From contig CANMWA010000004.1 of NCBI GenBank assembly GCA_947501475.1, positions 62,001 through 126,000 of the forward strand: DNA of 64,000 nt. The letters are read 5' to 3'. Under the pieces are notes generated by a model that was given only the letters and a program-made list of their open reading frames with translations, had not been told where the DNA came from and searched no databases. Position numbers and translations under genes: made by a program. Shown here in pieces: positions 45,632 through 55,222 of this stretch (within the stretch, counting starts at the first letter, position 1; each line of letters starts with the position of its first letter). Origin of the DNA: an uncultured Aquimarina sp. Its GTDB lineage: Bacteria > Bacteroidota > Bacteroidia > Flavobacteriales > Flavobacteriaceae.

Positions 45632-47482
45632 ATGCAATCAATTAAATTTGTTTTAATAAAAGCCATTCTTGTCTTTTATTGTTTTTCAGGATATACACAG
45701 CAAGACATTTCTTATGATGTTAAAAAACATTATACAAAACAAGAAGTAGATATTGTAATGAGAGATGGTATAAAACTTCATACAACGATTTATACACCAA
45801 AAGATACTTCAAAAAAATATCCAATACTCATGCAACGAACACCATATAGTTCTAGACCCTATGGTAAAGATCAATTTCGATCCAAAATAGGCCCTAATGA
45901 GTTTCTTATGAAAGAGGGAAATATAATTGTATATCAAGATGTGCGAGGCCGTTGGATGAGTGAAGGTGTGTACGACAATATGCGTGCTTATATTCCAAAT
46001 AAAAAAGACAAGCAATTTGATGAAGCTAGTGATACCTACGATACTATAGATTGGCTAGTTAAAAATGTTGATCATACTAATGGAAAAGTAGGAATATGGG
46101 GTATTTCATATCCTGGTTTTTATGCAACATATTCACTATTAGATTCACATCCAGCACTAAAAGCTGTGTCGCCGCAAGCGTGCATTGGTGATTTCTTTTT
46201 TGATGATTTTCACCATAATGGAGCATATTTACTTAGTTACTGGAGAGCAACAGCCGTATTTGGATATGAAAAAACGAAACCTGTATCTGAAAGCTGGTAT
46301 ACATTTCCCGACCTTAAGAGCGAAGATCAATATCAGTTTTTTAAAGATATAGGTCCTTTAAGTGCTTTAGATCAGTATTATAAAGAAGATAATGTGTTTT
46401 GGACTCAGTTAAAAGAGCATCCAAATTATGACGAATTTTGGCAAAAAAGAGGGATTATTCAGCATTTAAAAGATATCAAACCAGCTGTAATGGTTGTTGG
46501 TGGGTTGTTTGATGCAGAGGATTTGTACGGCCCGTTTGAAACGTATGAAAAGATTGAAAACCGAAGCAAAAACTATAATATTATGGTTTTTGGCCCATGG
46601 AGCCATGGTGACTGGGCAAGATCAAAAGATCGTCAAGCAATAGGTAATGTATATTTTGGAGATCATCTTTCTAAGAATTTTCAAAAGAATGTAGAGAGCA
46701 AATTTTTCAATCATTTTCTAAAAGGAGAAGGTGATGAAAAAACCGGTTTACCCGAGATTCAGATTTTTGATACTGGAAAAAAAGAATGGAACTCTTTTGA
46801 TACCTGGCCTCCAAAAAATATTCAAAAGAAAACATTTTACCTTTCTGATACCGAAAAATTGTCAAATAAAACTGGTGAAGGTTTTTCAGAATTTATAAGT
46901 GATCCTAATAAACCTGTACCTTATTCTGAAGATATTAAAATGGTATTTACGCCAAGAAAATATATGACCGATGATCAACGATTTGCTGCTCGACGACCTG
47001 ATGTATTGGTCTTTGAAACTCAAGTTCTTGACAAGGATATTACACTGTCTGGTGAGATTCTGGCTAAACTTAAAGTTTCTACAACGGGTACTGCTGCAGA
47101 TTGGGTAGTAAAAGTGATAGATGTATTTCCAAACGATGCCAAAAATACTGAAGAAACTCAGGAATATTTAAAAATGAGTAATTATCATATGATGGTACGT
47201 AGTGAAGTAATGAGAGGTCGTTTTAGAAATGATTTTAGTAAACCTGAGCCTTTTGAGCCTAATACAAAAACTGATGTGAATATAAAATTACAAGATGTAC
47301 ATCATACATTCAAGAAAGGGCATAAAATTCAGGTACAAATCCAGAGTACATGGTTCCCTTTAATCGATTTGAATCCACAAACTTATGTACCTAATATTTT
47401 TAAAGCTTCGGCATCAGATTTTACCAAACAAACACATAAGGTATACCATGATTCTGTAATAGAATTTTCAATTTTAAATTAA
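45632..47482 (+). CDS. CocE/NonD-family exported hydrolase
   Basis: 616 residues. Signal peptide (about 1-23, ending GYTQ), then the S15/CocE alpha/beta-hydrolase domain. The nucleophile is Ser159 in GIWGISYPGF, the acid lies in VVGGLFDAEDLYGPF and the His in FGPWSHGDWAR. The C-terminal jelly-roll (X-Pro dipeptidyl-peptidase C-terminal type) follows, with FETQVLDKDITLSGEILAKLKV. Members hydrolyse esters, amides (glutaryl-7-ACA, cocaine) or X-Pro peptides. It is followed 20 bp later by a DUF885 peptidase-type lipoprotein gene, which suggests joint peptide or amide breakdown in the periplasm. Confidence 0.9.
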   Translation: MQSIKFVLIKAILVFYCFSGYTQQDISYDVKKHYTKQEVDIVMRDGIKLHTTIYTPKDTSKKYPILMQRTPYSSRPYGKDQFRSKIGPNEFLMKEGNIIVYQDVRGRWMSEGVYDNMRAYIPNKKDKQFDEASDTYDTIDWLVKNVDHTNGKVGIWGISYPGFYATYSLLDSHPALKAVSPQACIGDFFFDDFHHNGAYLLSYWRATAVFGYEKTKPVSESWYTFPDLKSEDQYQFFKDIGPLSALDQYYKEDNVFWTQLKEHPNYDEFWQKRGIIQHLKDIKPAVMVVGGLFDAEDLYGPFETYEKIENRSKNYNIMVFGPWSHGDWARSKDRQAIGNVYFGDHLSKNFQKNVESKFFNHFLKGEGDEKTGLPEIQIFDTGKKEWNSFDTWPPKNIQKKTFYLSDTEKLSNKTGEGFSEFISDPNKPVPYSEDIKMVFTPRKYMTDDQRFAARRPDVLVFETQVLDKDITLSGEILAKLKVSTTGTAADWVVKVIDVFPNDAKNTEETQEYLKMSNYHMMVRSEVMRGRFRNDFSKPEPFEPNTKTDVNIKLQDVHHTFKKGHKIQVQIQSTWFPLIDLNPQTYVPNIFKASASDFTKQTHKVYHDSVIEFSILN

Positions 47483-47502
47483 CTAACCTTAATAAAAATA
47501 TT

Positions 47503-49377
47503 ATGTATAAAGTAAAAATCGTCGTATTGCTTTTTTGGTCGCTTTTTATTGTAATTAGTTGTAAACAGGAAGCTAAAGAACCTGAAAAGGATGCAGCTTC
47601 TGTTGCCCAAGCTATTGAAGAACATTCTAAACACTTAAATGATTGGTTCGAAACACAATTTCAAGATGAAGTAGCCAAATCACCTATGACTCAAACATTT
47701 TTAGGAATTAAAACTTCTGATTATGGTAAATGGGATGATATCTCTTCAAAAAAGGAAGTTGAAGACTTAGAAGTAGCTAAACAGCGTTTAGCATATCTTA
47801 AAGATTCTATAGATATTTCTAAGTTAAATCAAGCAACATTGCTTAGTTATAAATTGATGAAACAAGACCTCAAAAATGAGATCGAAGATTTTCAGTATCG
47901 ATTTTATAATTACCCTGTAAATCAAATGCAAGGGATGCATGCTCAAGTTCCTGCATTTATGATCAATATGCATCGAATTGAGGACAAAAGTGATGCAGAA
48001 GCTTACATTTCTAGATTAGATGCCATGGATGAGTTATTTGCGCAATTAATCGAAAACATGAAAATCCGAGAGAAAAATGGAATTCTTCCTCCAAAATTTG
48101 TATTTGCCAAAGTTTTGGATGATAGTCATAATGTTATAACTGGAAAACCTTTTGATAAATCTAATCAAGAAAGCACATTGTTAGCTGATTTCAAAAGAAA
48201 AATAGCTAAACTAGAAATATCAGATGATGAAAGTAATCAACTAATATCTAAAGTTGAAAAATCATTAACTCAAGGTGTAAAGCCTGCTTTTGATAATCTA
48301 ATAGCATTACTTGAAGCGCAGCAGCAAAGAGCAACTACGGATGATGGTTGTTGGAAATTCCCAAAAGGTAAAGCCTTTTATAATAATGCGCTCCAGAGGA
48401 CTACCACAACTGATATGACTGCAGAACAAATCCATGAATTAGGAGTAAAAGAAGTAGCAAGAATTCATGGAGAAATGAAAGATATTATGAAACAAGTAGC
48501 ATATGAAGGTACACTACAAGATTTCTTTAAGTATTTGAAAGAGGATAAAAAGTTTTATTATACAAATGATGAAAAAGGTAAAGCAGCATATCTAAAAGAA
48601 GCCGTTGGATTGATAGATACTATGAAATCTAGATTAGATGAATTGTTTATAACAAAACCAAAAGCAGACATTGTGGTAAAAGCTGTTGAGCCATTTAGAG
48701 AAAAAAGTGCAGGAAAAGCATTTTATCAACAAGGTACACCAGATGGTTCGAGACCAGGTAAGTATTATGCGAATTTGTATGACATGGAAGCCATGCCAAA
48801 ATATCAAATGGAAGCACTAGCATACCATGAAGGTATTCCTGGCCATCATATGCAAAGGTCTATTTCATTAGAATTAAAAGATATTCCAAAGTTTAGAATG
48901 TTTGCAGGATATACTGCCTATACTGAAGGCTGGGGGCTGTATACAGAACAATTGCCTAAAGAGATTGGAATGTATAGTGATCCATATTCTGATTTTGGCA
49001 GGCTGGCTATGGAGTTATGGAGAGCATGTCGATTAGTTGTTGATACAGGAATACATGCCAAGAAATGGTCAAGAGAACAAGGAATTAAATATTACACTGA
49101 TAATACTCCTAATGCCGAAAGTGATGCCGTAAAAATGGTAGAGCGTCATATTGTGGTACCTAGTCAGGCTACCGCATACAAAATAGGAATGAATAAAATA
49201 TTAGAATTGCGTGAACAAGCAAAAAAGAAGCTTGGTGATCAATTTGATATCAGAGAGTTTCATGATGTGGTGCTTACTAATGGGGCTGTGCCACTTAATG
49301 TTTTAGAAGAATTAGTACAAGATTGGATTACTACAAAAAATAGTGACTCTCAAAAAGAAAATGAAGAACATTCTTAA
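47503..49377 (+). CDS. DUF885 family lipoprotein, probable metallopeptidase
   Basis: 624 residues. The lipoprotein signal ends at Cys20 (FIVISCKQEAK). DUF885 features are EALAYHEGIPGHHMQRS, with a zinc-type HEGxPGHH block, then AYTEGWGLYTEQLPKEIGMY and the C-terminal QATAYKIGMNKILELR. The fold is like that of thermolysin-related M32-type carboxypeptidases; the family is thought to cleave dipeptides or acylated peptides. It follows the CocE-type gene after 20 bp and ends at a terminator, so the two form an operon. Confidence 0.88.
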   Translation: MYKVKIVVLLFWSLFIVISCKQEAKEPEKDAASVAQAIEEHSKHLNDWFETQFQDEVAKSPMTQTFLGIKTSDYGKWDDISSKKEVEDLEVAKQRLAYLKDSIDISKLNQATLLSYKLMKQDLKNEIEDFQYRFYNYPVNQMQGMHAQVPAFMINMHRIEDKSDAEAYISRLDAMDELFAQLIENMKIREKNGILPPKFVFAKVLDDSHNVITGKPFDKSNQESTLLADFKRKIAKLEISDDESNQLISKVEKSLTQGVKPAFDNLIALLEAQQQRATTDDGCWKFPKGKAFYNNALQRTTTTDMTAEQIHELGVKEVARIHGEMKDIMKQVAYEGTLQDFFKYLKEDKKFYYTNDEKGKAAYLKEAVGLIDTMKSRLDELFITKPKADIVVKAVEPFREKSAGKAFYQQGTPDGSRPGKYYANLYDMEAMPKYQMEALAYHEGIPGHHMQRSISLELKDIPKFRMFAGYTAYTEGWGLYTEQLPKEIGMYSDPYSDFGRLAMELWRACRLVVDTGIHAKKWSREQGIKYYTDNTPNAESDAVKMVERHIVVPSQATAYKIGMNKILELREQAKKKLGDQFDIREFHDVVLTNGAVPLNVLEELVQDWITTKNSDSQKENEEHS

Positions 49378-49409
49378 GAAGATACACTTATAGTATTAAT
49401 ACAATATAG

Positions 49410-49441
49410 ATAAGCCTTTCTGCTAATGAAAGGCTTATTTG
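49410..49441 (+). terminator. Rho-independent terminator of the CocE-DUF885 unit
   Basis: 11-bp perfect stem ATAAGCCTTTC / GAAAGGCTTAT with a seven-base loop, 33 bp after the stop; a short T-rich tail follows. Confidence 0.78.
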
Positions 49442-49583
49442 TACCTGGGTTTAGGTAATTTTATGGGAAAACCATAAAATAAAAGTAAGAATATAGCTAC
49501 AAAATATGTGAAAATAATTAAATTTGTGTATTTTGCGGACTAAATATGCTTTTTATCATATTTGCATCCCCAAAATAAACAAT

Positions 49584-51560
49584 ATGAACAAAACAGCCTT
49601 TACATTTTTAGCTCTGTTTTTGATATGTTTTTCGGTTTTGTCACAGAATCGACTTTCAGAAACTGATCTTTCTAAGATAAGAACATTAAAAGATTCTTCA
49701 TTATTTAATGCTGCAATCAATAGTTTAGATATACTTATTACAGAAGAACAATTAGATAAAGCAGAACAGTTAACTGATCAGCTTATAAGTATTGGTAATG
49801 ATATTGGGTATAAAAAAGGCTTAGGTTTTGTCTTTTGGAAAAAAGGTGTGATAAGTAATGCACGTAATAGAAATATAGAATCTGATAGAAACTTTGAAAA
49901 GGCAACAAAATATTTTGAAAGTATTAATAACCTTGAAGGGTTAGCGACGGTTTGTAATGAGCGATTTATTATTGAACAAAGTAGGGGGGACTTTGAAAAA
50001 GGTGCAGATTATCTTTTAGAGGCTAAATTGTACCGAGAACAATTAAAAGATAGTATAGGTTTATCGGGTATTTATAATAATTTGGCAATAATTTATAAAG
50101 AGCTTAAAAACATACCTTCTGCAGAAGAATATTATCTAAAATCTATAGGACTTAGAAAGCAGTTAAAACTTAAAGGCCAAGGGTTGGTCATGAATAATTT
50201 AGCATTATTGTATACCGAAAATGGTAATCTTTCGAAAGCAGAGAATATCTTACCCGCTGCATTAAAAATCAATAAAGCAGAAAAAGATATAAGACACACA
50301 GCTCAATCATATAGTATTATGGCCAAAGTAGCATTATATAGCGAGAATTATAAAACTGCAAAAAAATATTATGATACTACATTGTGCGTAGCAAGCCAAA
50401 CTAATTTTAAGCTATTGGTGATTAATGCCAAACAACAACTCGGCATAATTGCTCTACAAGAAAAAGAATACAATAAGGCCGAAAAACTATTAACTATTGC
50501 CAGAGAAGAGTTTATTAAAGTTAATGCGATACCATTGGTATTAAAGAATTATCAATTTTCGTTCAAATTAGATTCTGCTAGAGGTAATTTATTAAGCGCA
50601 ATACATTGGCAAAAAAAATATCAAAAACTTTCGGATAAGAGGATGTCGGATATTACCACTAAAAAGGTTGAAAAAACGAGGTCACGATATGAAGCAGAAT
50701 TAAAACAATTGAAACTAATTGAAGAGCAGGAAGCAAGAGAGCGCAAAACAGAAGCCAAATTGTTTAAATTTCGATTAATTTCCTATATCGCTATTGCGGT
50801 TGTTTTGGCCATTCTTACGTTTTTAATTTTGATTATAAGAACTCGTAATGAGCGAAAGAGACTAATAGTCGAACTTGATAACTCTAATAAAGTAAAAAAT
50901 AAATTATTTTCTATCATTGCACATGATTTAAAAAATGAAATCAATGGTTTAGAAGGAAGTCTTAATCTTTTGAAGGAAAACTCTATCTCTGAAAAGGAAT
51001 TTAAGGAAATTATCCCATTGCTAGCCAATGGAACTCACCAGACTTCGATACTTTTGCATAACTTATTAAATTGGTCAAAATCCCAGTTAAAGGAGTTAAA
51101 TGCTAACCCAACTTCTTTTGATATTTCTGAAGTAATCAGTAATAAATTTACCTTTTTTAAAGCCAAAGCTGATCAAAAAGGAGTTAAGCTTATTAATGAA
51201 TTAAATCCAACAGTTATTTTTGCCGATAGAGATATGTTTGCAATCGTTGCTCAAAACTTAATTGCTAATGCTATTAAATTTTGTAACCCAGGGGATTCGA
51301 TTGCACTACTCTCTGAAGAAAAAGAGGATAGCTACGAAATATGTTTTAAGGATACTGGTATTGGTATTGATTCTGATCATATTCATAAATTATTTGCAGA
51401 AGATACGTATACAACTGCTGGAACTCAAAATGAAACAGGAACAGGCCTAGGCCTTAGAATTTGCAAAGAACTTATAGAGCTTAACCAAGGTAAAATAGAA
51501 GTAGAAAGTGCTCCAGGTACGGGTAGTACGTTCTGTATTTCTTTACCAAAAGCTGCATGA
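49584..51560 (+). CDS. TPR-containing sensor histidine kinase
   Basis: 658 residues from ATG 49584 (MNKTAFTFLALFLICFSVLSQ, signal peptide); the open frame upstream to 49524 has no signal. Periplasmic TPR repeats (about 60-350, LSGIYNNLAIIYKELKNIPSAEEYYLKSIGLRK type), a coiled coil, one membrane helix (about 415-435), and a HisKA with His447 in IIAHDLKNE. The HATPase has N-box QNLIANAIKF and G-boxes GTGLGL and GTGSTF. No response regulator is attached or adjacent. It is convergent with the peptide-export operon; a link to that operon is only positional. Confidence 0.9.
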   Translation: MNKTAFTFLALFLICFSVLSQNRLSETDLSKIRTLKDSSLFNAAINSLDILITEEQLDKAEQLTDQLISIGNDIGYKKGLGFVFWKKGVISNARNRNIESDRNFEKATKYFESINNLEGLATVCNERFIIEQSRGDFEKGADYLLEAKLYREQLKDSIGLSGIYNNLAIIYKELKNIPSAEEYYLKSIGLRKQLKLKGQGLVMNNLALLYTENGNLSKAENILPAALKINKAEKDIRHTAQSYSIMAKVALYSENYKTAKKYYDTTLCVASQTNFKLLVINAKQQLGIIALQEKEYNKAEKLLTIAREEFIKVNAIPLVLKNYQFSFKLDSARGNLLSAIHWQKKYQKLSDKRMSDITTKKVEKTRSRYEAELKQLKLIEEQEARERKTEAKLFKFRLISYIAIAVVLAILTFLILIIRTRNERKRLIVELDNSNKVKNKLFSIIAHDLKNEINGLEGSLNLLKENSISEKEFKEIIPLLANGTHQTSILLHNLLNWSKSQLKELNANPTSFDISEVISNKFTFFKAKADQKGVKLINELNPTVIFADRDMFAIVAQNLIANAIKFCNPGDSIALLSEEKEDSYEICFKDTGIGIDSDHIHKLFAEDTYTTAGTQNETGTGLGLRICKELIELNQGKIEVESAPGTGSTFCISLPKAA

Positions 51561-51660
51561 TACTATAATAGTACCTTACTTATGCTGAGTTAAGATTTGA
51601 AATAAAATTAAAACAATATTTCAGTAAAAGAGTTATCCATTACTGAAGATAAATATTGTA

Positions 51661-52953
51661 TTATTTATCTATTATAGTTCTAAATTGATAAAAGAATCGT
51701 TCAATAAGACGAAGATCCTCGGTAATGATTTCTACCACTCCTCTCATTTCTTGTTTAAAAGGAATTTCTTTATTATAAGTAGTAATTAGTTTTTCAGGCA
51801 ATGTTACATCAATTAGATATAATCCATCTTTATCGGGTAGTAAAGAAATGTGTTTTACTGTTCCTTTTAATGTTCCGAATTCATCATCAGGAAAATTTTC
51901 TAATCTAATATTTGCAATTTGCCCTATCTTAATTTTACCCGAGTTTTGTGATGGAGCTTTTATTCTAGCAATATATGATGATTCTTCTACCGGAATGATA
52001 ATAAAGACAACATCTCCAGATGTAACGGTTTGATTTTTAGTTCTGTAATTTAAGAATGAAACACGACCTTTCATATCTGATTTAAGCACAAACTGTAGTT
52101 CCCAGTCTTTGATACTCTTTTTTAATTGATCAAAAGATTGCAACACCTTTTTGAAGAGGTTGATTTCTTCTTTTCTTTTATTGATTTCTGTTCCTTTTGA
52201 GTTTTTGTTAGCATTACTTATGTTTTCAGTTATTTGTGATAACTGTACATCATTACTTTCGTAGTTTCGTTTTGCCTGAAGATAATCTAGCTCTTTATTT
52301 TCATATTCTTGAGCTGAAATCACACCTTTCTCAAATAATTCTTTTTGGCGTAATAATTCTTTTCTTTTGTATGTGAGCTCTGTACGACCTAACCTTTTTT
52401 GAGCTTTTAAATTTTCGAGTCTTCTATATAATTCGGATAACGAAACTTGGTTTGCTAATGCTTCATTAGAGAATGGTTGAAGCTCTTTATTCAAAATGTA
52501 TTCAGAATAACTATTTTCAAATAAAGCAAAGCTGGTTTCTATATCTCCAAGAAACAACACAGGTAATTCATCAATAGGAAAAGCAAAAGATTTGTTATTC
52601 AATCTTACGGTATCTACAATAGATTTAAGTAAAAATACGTCATTGTAGTTAGCCGTACTTTCTAATATTGCCAAAGGAGTATTTTTAGGCACAATCTGAT
52701 TATCCTGTACAAGTATAGCTTCTATTTTTCCACTTGTTTTTGCATATTCTTTTTGTGGAGGTATCTGTGTGGTAATAATTGCTTCAGCAGGAATGACATC
52801 AGGGTACTTAACCAACCAACTAAGAAACAATAACATTATTACTAATACCAATATCAAGAGGTTCCCCCATCTAATCATCCAATGCGGTACTCGAGTTAAA
52901 ATTTCTTGTACTTCTTCACTTCTTAATTGTATGTCGTCTAATGTATCTGGCAT
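51661..52953 (-). CDS. HlyD-family periplasmic adaptor of the peptide exporter
   Basis: 430 residues. One N-terminal membrane helix (about 32-50, LLILVLVIMLLFLSWLV), then a beta-barrel/lipoyl half (TSGKIEAILVQDNQIVPKNTPLAIL), a long coiled-coil hairpin (about 150-270) and the C-terminal barrel (IRLENFPDDEFGTLKGTVKHISLLPDKDG). It links the inner-membrane C39-peptidase ABC transporter, encoded 18 bp upstream in the same operon, to a TolC-like channel that must be encoded elsewhere. It is the last gene of the five-gene peptide cluster. Confidence 0.93.
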   Translation of the reverse strand: MPDTLDDIQLRSEEVQEILTRVPHWMIRWGNLLILVLVIMLLFLSWLVKYPDVIPAEAIITTQIPPQKEYAKTSGKIEAILVQDNQIVPKNTPLAILESTANYNDVFLLKSIVDTVRLNNKSFAFPIDELPVLFLGDIETSFALFENSYSEYILNKELQPFSNEALANQVSLSELYRRLENLKAQKRLGRTELTYKRKELLRQKELFEKGVISAQEYENKELDYLQAKRNYESNDVQLSQITENISNANKNSKGTEINKRKEEINLFKKVLQSFDQLKKSIKDWELQFVLKSDMKGRVSFLNYRTKNQTVTSGDVVFIIIPVEESSYIARIKAPSQNSGKIKIGQIANIRLENFPDDEFGTLKGTVKHISLLPDKDGLYLIDVTLPEKLITTYNKEIPFKQEMRGVVEIITEDLRLIERFFYQFRTIIDK

Positions 52954-52971
52954 TATTTTTAATTATAAATT

Positions 52972-55176
52972 TTATTTTCCTAATTCAAGTTGGTTTTTTA
53001 CTAAGTTAAAATAATTTCCTTTCGTTTTAATTAATGACTCATGGTTTCCAACTTCTACAATTTTACCTTTATCCAATACTACAATCTGATGTGCATTTTT
53101 TACGGTACTTAATCGATGCGCTATAACCATTACAGTCTTATCTTTGAAAAACGTATCTAACTTTTCCATAATTACCTTTTCATTATTTGCATCCAAGGCA
53201 GAAGTGGCTTCATCAAAAAAGAGGAATTTAGGGTTTTTATATACTGCGCGGGCTATAAATAGGCGTTGCTTTTGTCCAGTACTTAACCCAACACCTTCCA
53301 TACCGATTTTGGTATTGTATGATAAGGGTAAAGATTCAATAAACTCTTTGATATTTGCAACATCAACTGCATGAGCTAATTTTTTCTTATCGACATAATC
53401 TTCTCCTACTGCTATATTGTTTGCAATGGTATCATTAAAAATATATCCTTCTTGCATTACTACCCCAAAATGATCACGCCATGCTTTTTGCGAAACATTT
53501 TGAAGATCATGATTACCAATATAAATTTGCCCATCATCGGGCTCATAAAATTTGAGCAATAATTTCATCAAGGTAGTTTTTCCACTACCACTAACTCCAA
53601 CAACTGCTGTAATTTTATTGGCAGGAATAGAAAGATGTAAATCTTCTAATACGGGTTTATCTGATCCAACATATCTAAAATTTAAGCCTTTTATTTCAAA
53701 ACCAGAATTTTCTTGAATTTCTTTGATTTTTTCATCTCCGGCATGTTCTTCATCTTCTTTGTTATGGATTTCTCCTAAACGTTCTAGAGATATTTGCGCA
53801 TCTTGAAGTTCTCTAAGGAAATTTATTAATTGTGTAATAGGAGCATTAAGTTGCCCAACAATAGCAGTGATAGCTAACATCATACCTAATGTAATGTCAC
53901 CATCAATAACTAATTTTGCAGAAAAAACTGTAATAAAAATATTTTTGAGCTCATTAATAAATGAAGATCCAACATTTTGATATTGCTCTAGAGCAAGATT
54001 TTCAATCGATATTCTAAATAATTTAGCTTGCACAAACTCCCAGTTCCAACGCTTTCTTTTTTCAGCATTATGAAGCTTGATTTCTTGCATACCATTTACT
54101 AATTCAATTACTTTACTTTGCTCTTCACTAATTTGAGAGAAACGCTTGTAATCTAATTTTTTACGCTTTTTGAAGAATATTAATATCCATGCAAAATAAA
54201 AGGTGCTTCCTACGGCAAATATTCCAAAAATAGGAATGCTATAATAAATCAAGACGATACTAAATACAATAAGATTAACCATTGAGAACAATACGTTCAA
54301 TGAAGACATGGTTAATATTTGCTCGATACGTTTATGATCATTAATTCTTTGTAAGAGATCCCCCGTCATTTTTACATCAAAATAAGCGATAGGAAGATTC
54401 ATCAGCTTGATAAAAAAGTCTGAGATTAATGATATATTAATACGAGTACTAAGATGTAACAGTATCCAACTTCTTAATATGTCTATTAGCGTTCTACCCA
54501 CAAATAAGGATAGCATTGCAATTAAGACTAAATATATAAAATTTAGATCTTGATTTTTGATCCCTACATCGACAATACTTTGAGTAAGAAAAGGAGTGAT
54601 AAGCTGCAATAAACTACCAGCACCAAGTCCTAATGCTAATTGAAAAAGAAATGATTTGTACTTAAATATGTATTTAGATATAAACTTAAACCCAAATTTT
54701 TCTTCTTGGTCATCAAGATTATCATTATAAAAATGAGGAGTAGGTTCTAATAATAGGGCTACACCTTCTTCTGTATCTTCATCAGCATTATTTCCTATCC
54801 ATGCTTTGATAAACTCATCTTTGGTATAGGTAATCAGTCCATGGGCAGGATCAGATACATATATAGTCATCCCACCTTTGCGGTTAGTCTTAACTTTGTA
54901 AACAACTACATAGTGTACTTTATTCCAGTGAACAATACATGGTAATGGTACCTCTTCTAGTTTATTGAGAGAAAGTTTTACACCAAGTGATCTAAATCCT
55001 ATTTCTTCTACGGCATCACTTAATCCCAAAAGAGAACTACCTTCTCTAGTTGTTTCACTTAGCATTCTAAGTTTTGGAGTATTAAGAACTCTTCCGTAAT
55101 GCTTAGCAATTATCTTAATACAAGTAGGTCCGCAATCTTTAGATTCAGCTTGTTTGTAAAAGGGAAATTTTGGCAT
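52972..55176 (-). CDS. Peptidase-containing ABC transporter (C39 type)
   Basis: 734 residues. N-terminal C39 cysteine peptidase (about 1-130): catalytic Cys15 in AESKDCGPTC, His88 in IVHWNKVHYVVV and Asp109 in YVSDPAHG. Six transmembrane helices follow (about 165-440), then the ATPase with Walker A GVSGSGKT, signature LSTGQKQR, Walker B and D-loop FLFFDEATSALD, and VIAHRLSTV. Such PCAT proteins cut the leader after a double glycine while exporting the peptide. The 70-residue precursor at the head of this operon has exactly such a GG site. Confidence 0.96.
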   Translation of the reverse strand: MPKFPFYKQAESKDCGPTCIKIIAKHYGRVLNTPKLRMLSETTREGSSLLGLSDAVEEIGFRSLGVKLSLNKLEEVPLPCIVHWNKVHYVVVYKVKTNRKGGMTIYVSDPAHGLITYTKDEFIKAWIGNNADEDTEEGVALLLEPTPHFYNDNLDDQEEKFGFKFISKYIFKYKSFLFQLALGLGAGSLLQLITPFLTQSIVDVGIKNQDLNFIYLVLIAMLSLFVGRTLIDILRSWILLHLSTRINISLISDFFIKLMNLPIAYFDVKMTGDLLQRINDHKRIEQILTMSSLNVLFSMVNLIVFSIVLIYYSIPIFGIFAVGSTFYFAWILIFFKKRKKLDYKRFSQISEEQSKVIELVNGMQEIKLHNAEKRKRWNWEFVQAKLFRISIENLALEQYQNVGSSFINELKNIFITVFSAKLVIDGDITLGMMLAITAIVGQLNAPITQLINFLRELQDAQISLERLGEIHNKEDEEHAGDEKIKEIQENSGFEIKGLNFRYVGSDKPVLEDLHLSIPANKITAVVGVSGSGKTTLMKLLLKFYEPDDGQIYIGNHDLQNVSQKAWRDHFGVVMQEGYIFNDTIANNIAVGEDYVDKKKLAHAVDVANIKEFIESLPLSYNTKIGMEGVGLSTGQKQRLFIARAVYKNPKFLFFDEATSALDANNEKVIMEKLDTFFKDKTVMVIAHRLSTVKNAHQIVVLDKGKIVEVGNHESLIKTKGNYFNLVKNQLELGK

Positions 55177-55222
55177 TAAACGTTTTTAATTAAATTGATT
55201 TATGTGAAAAATAATGATCTTC

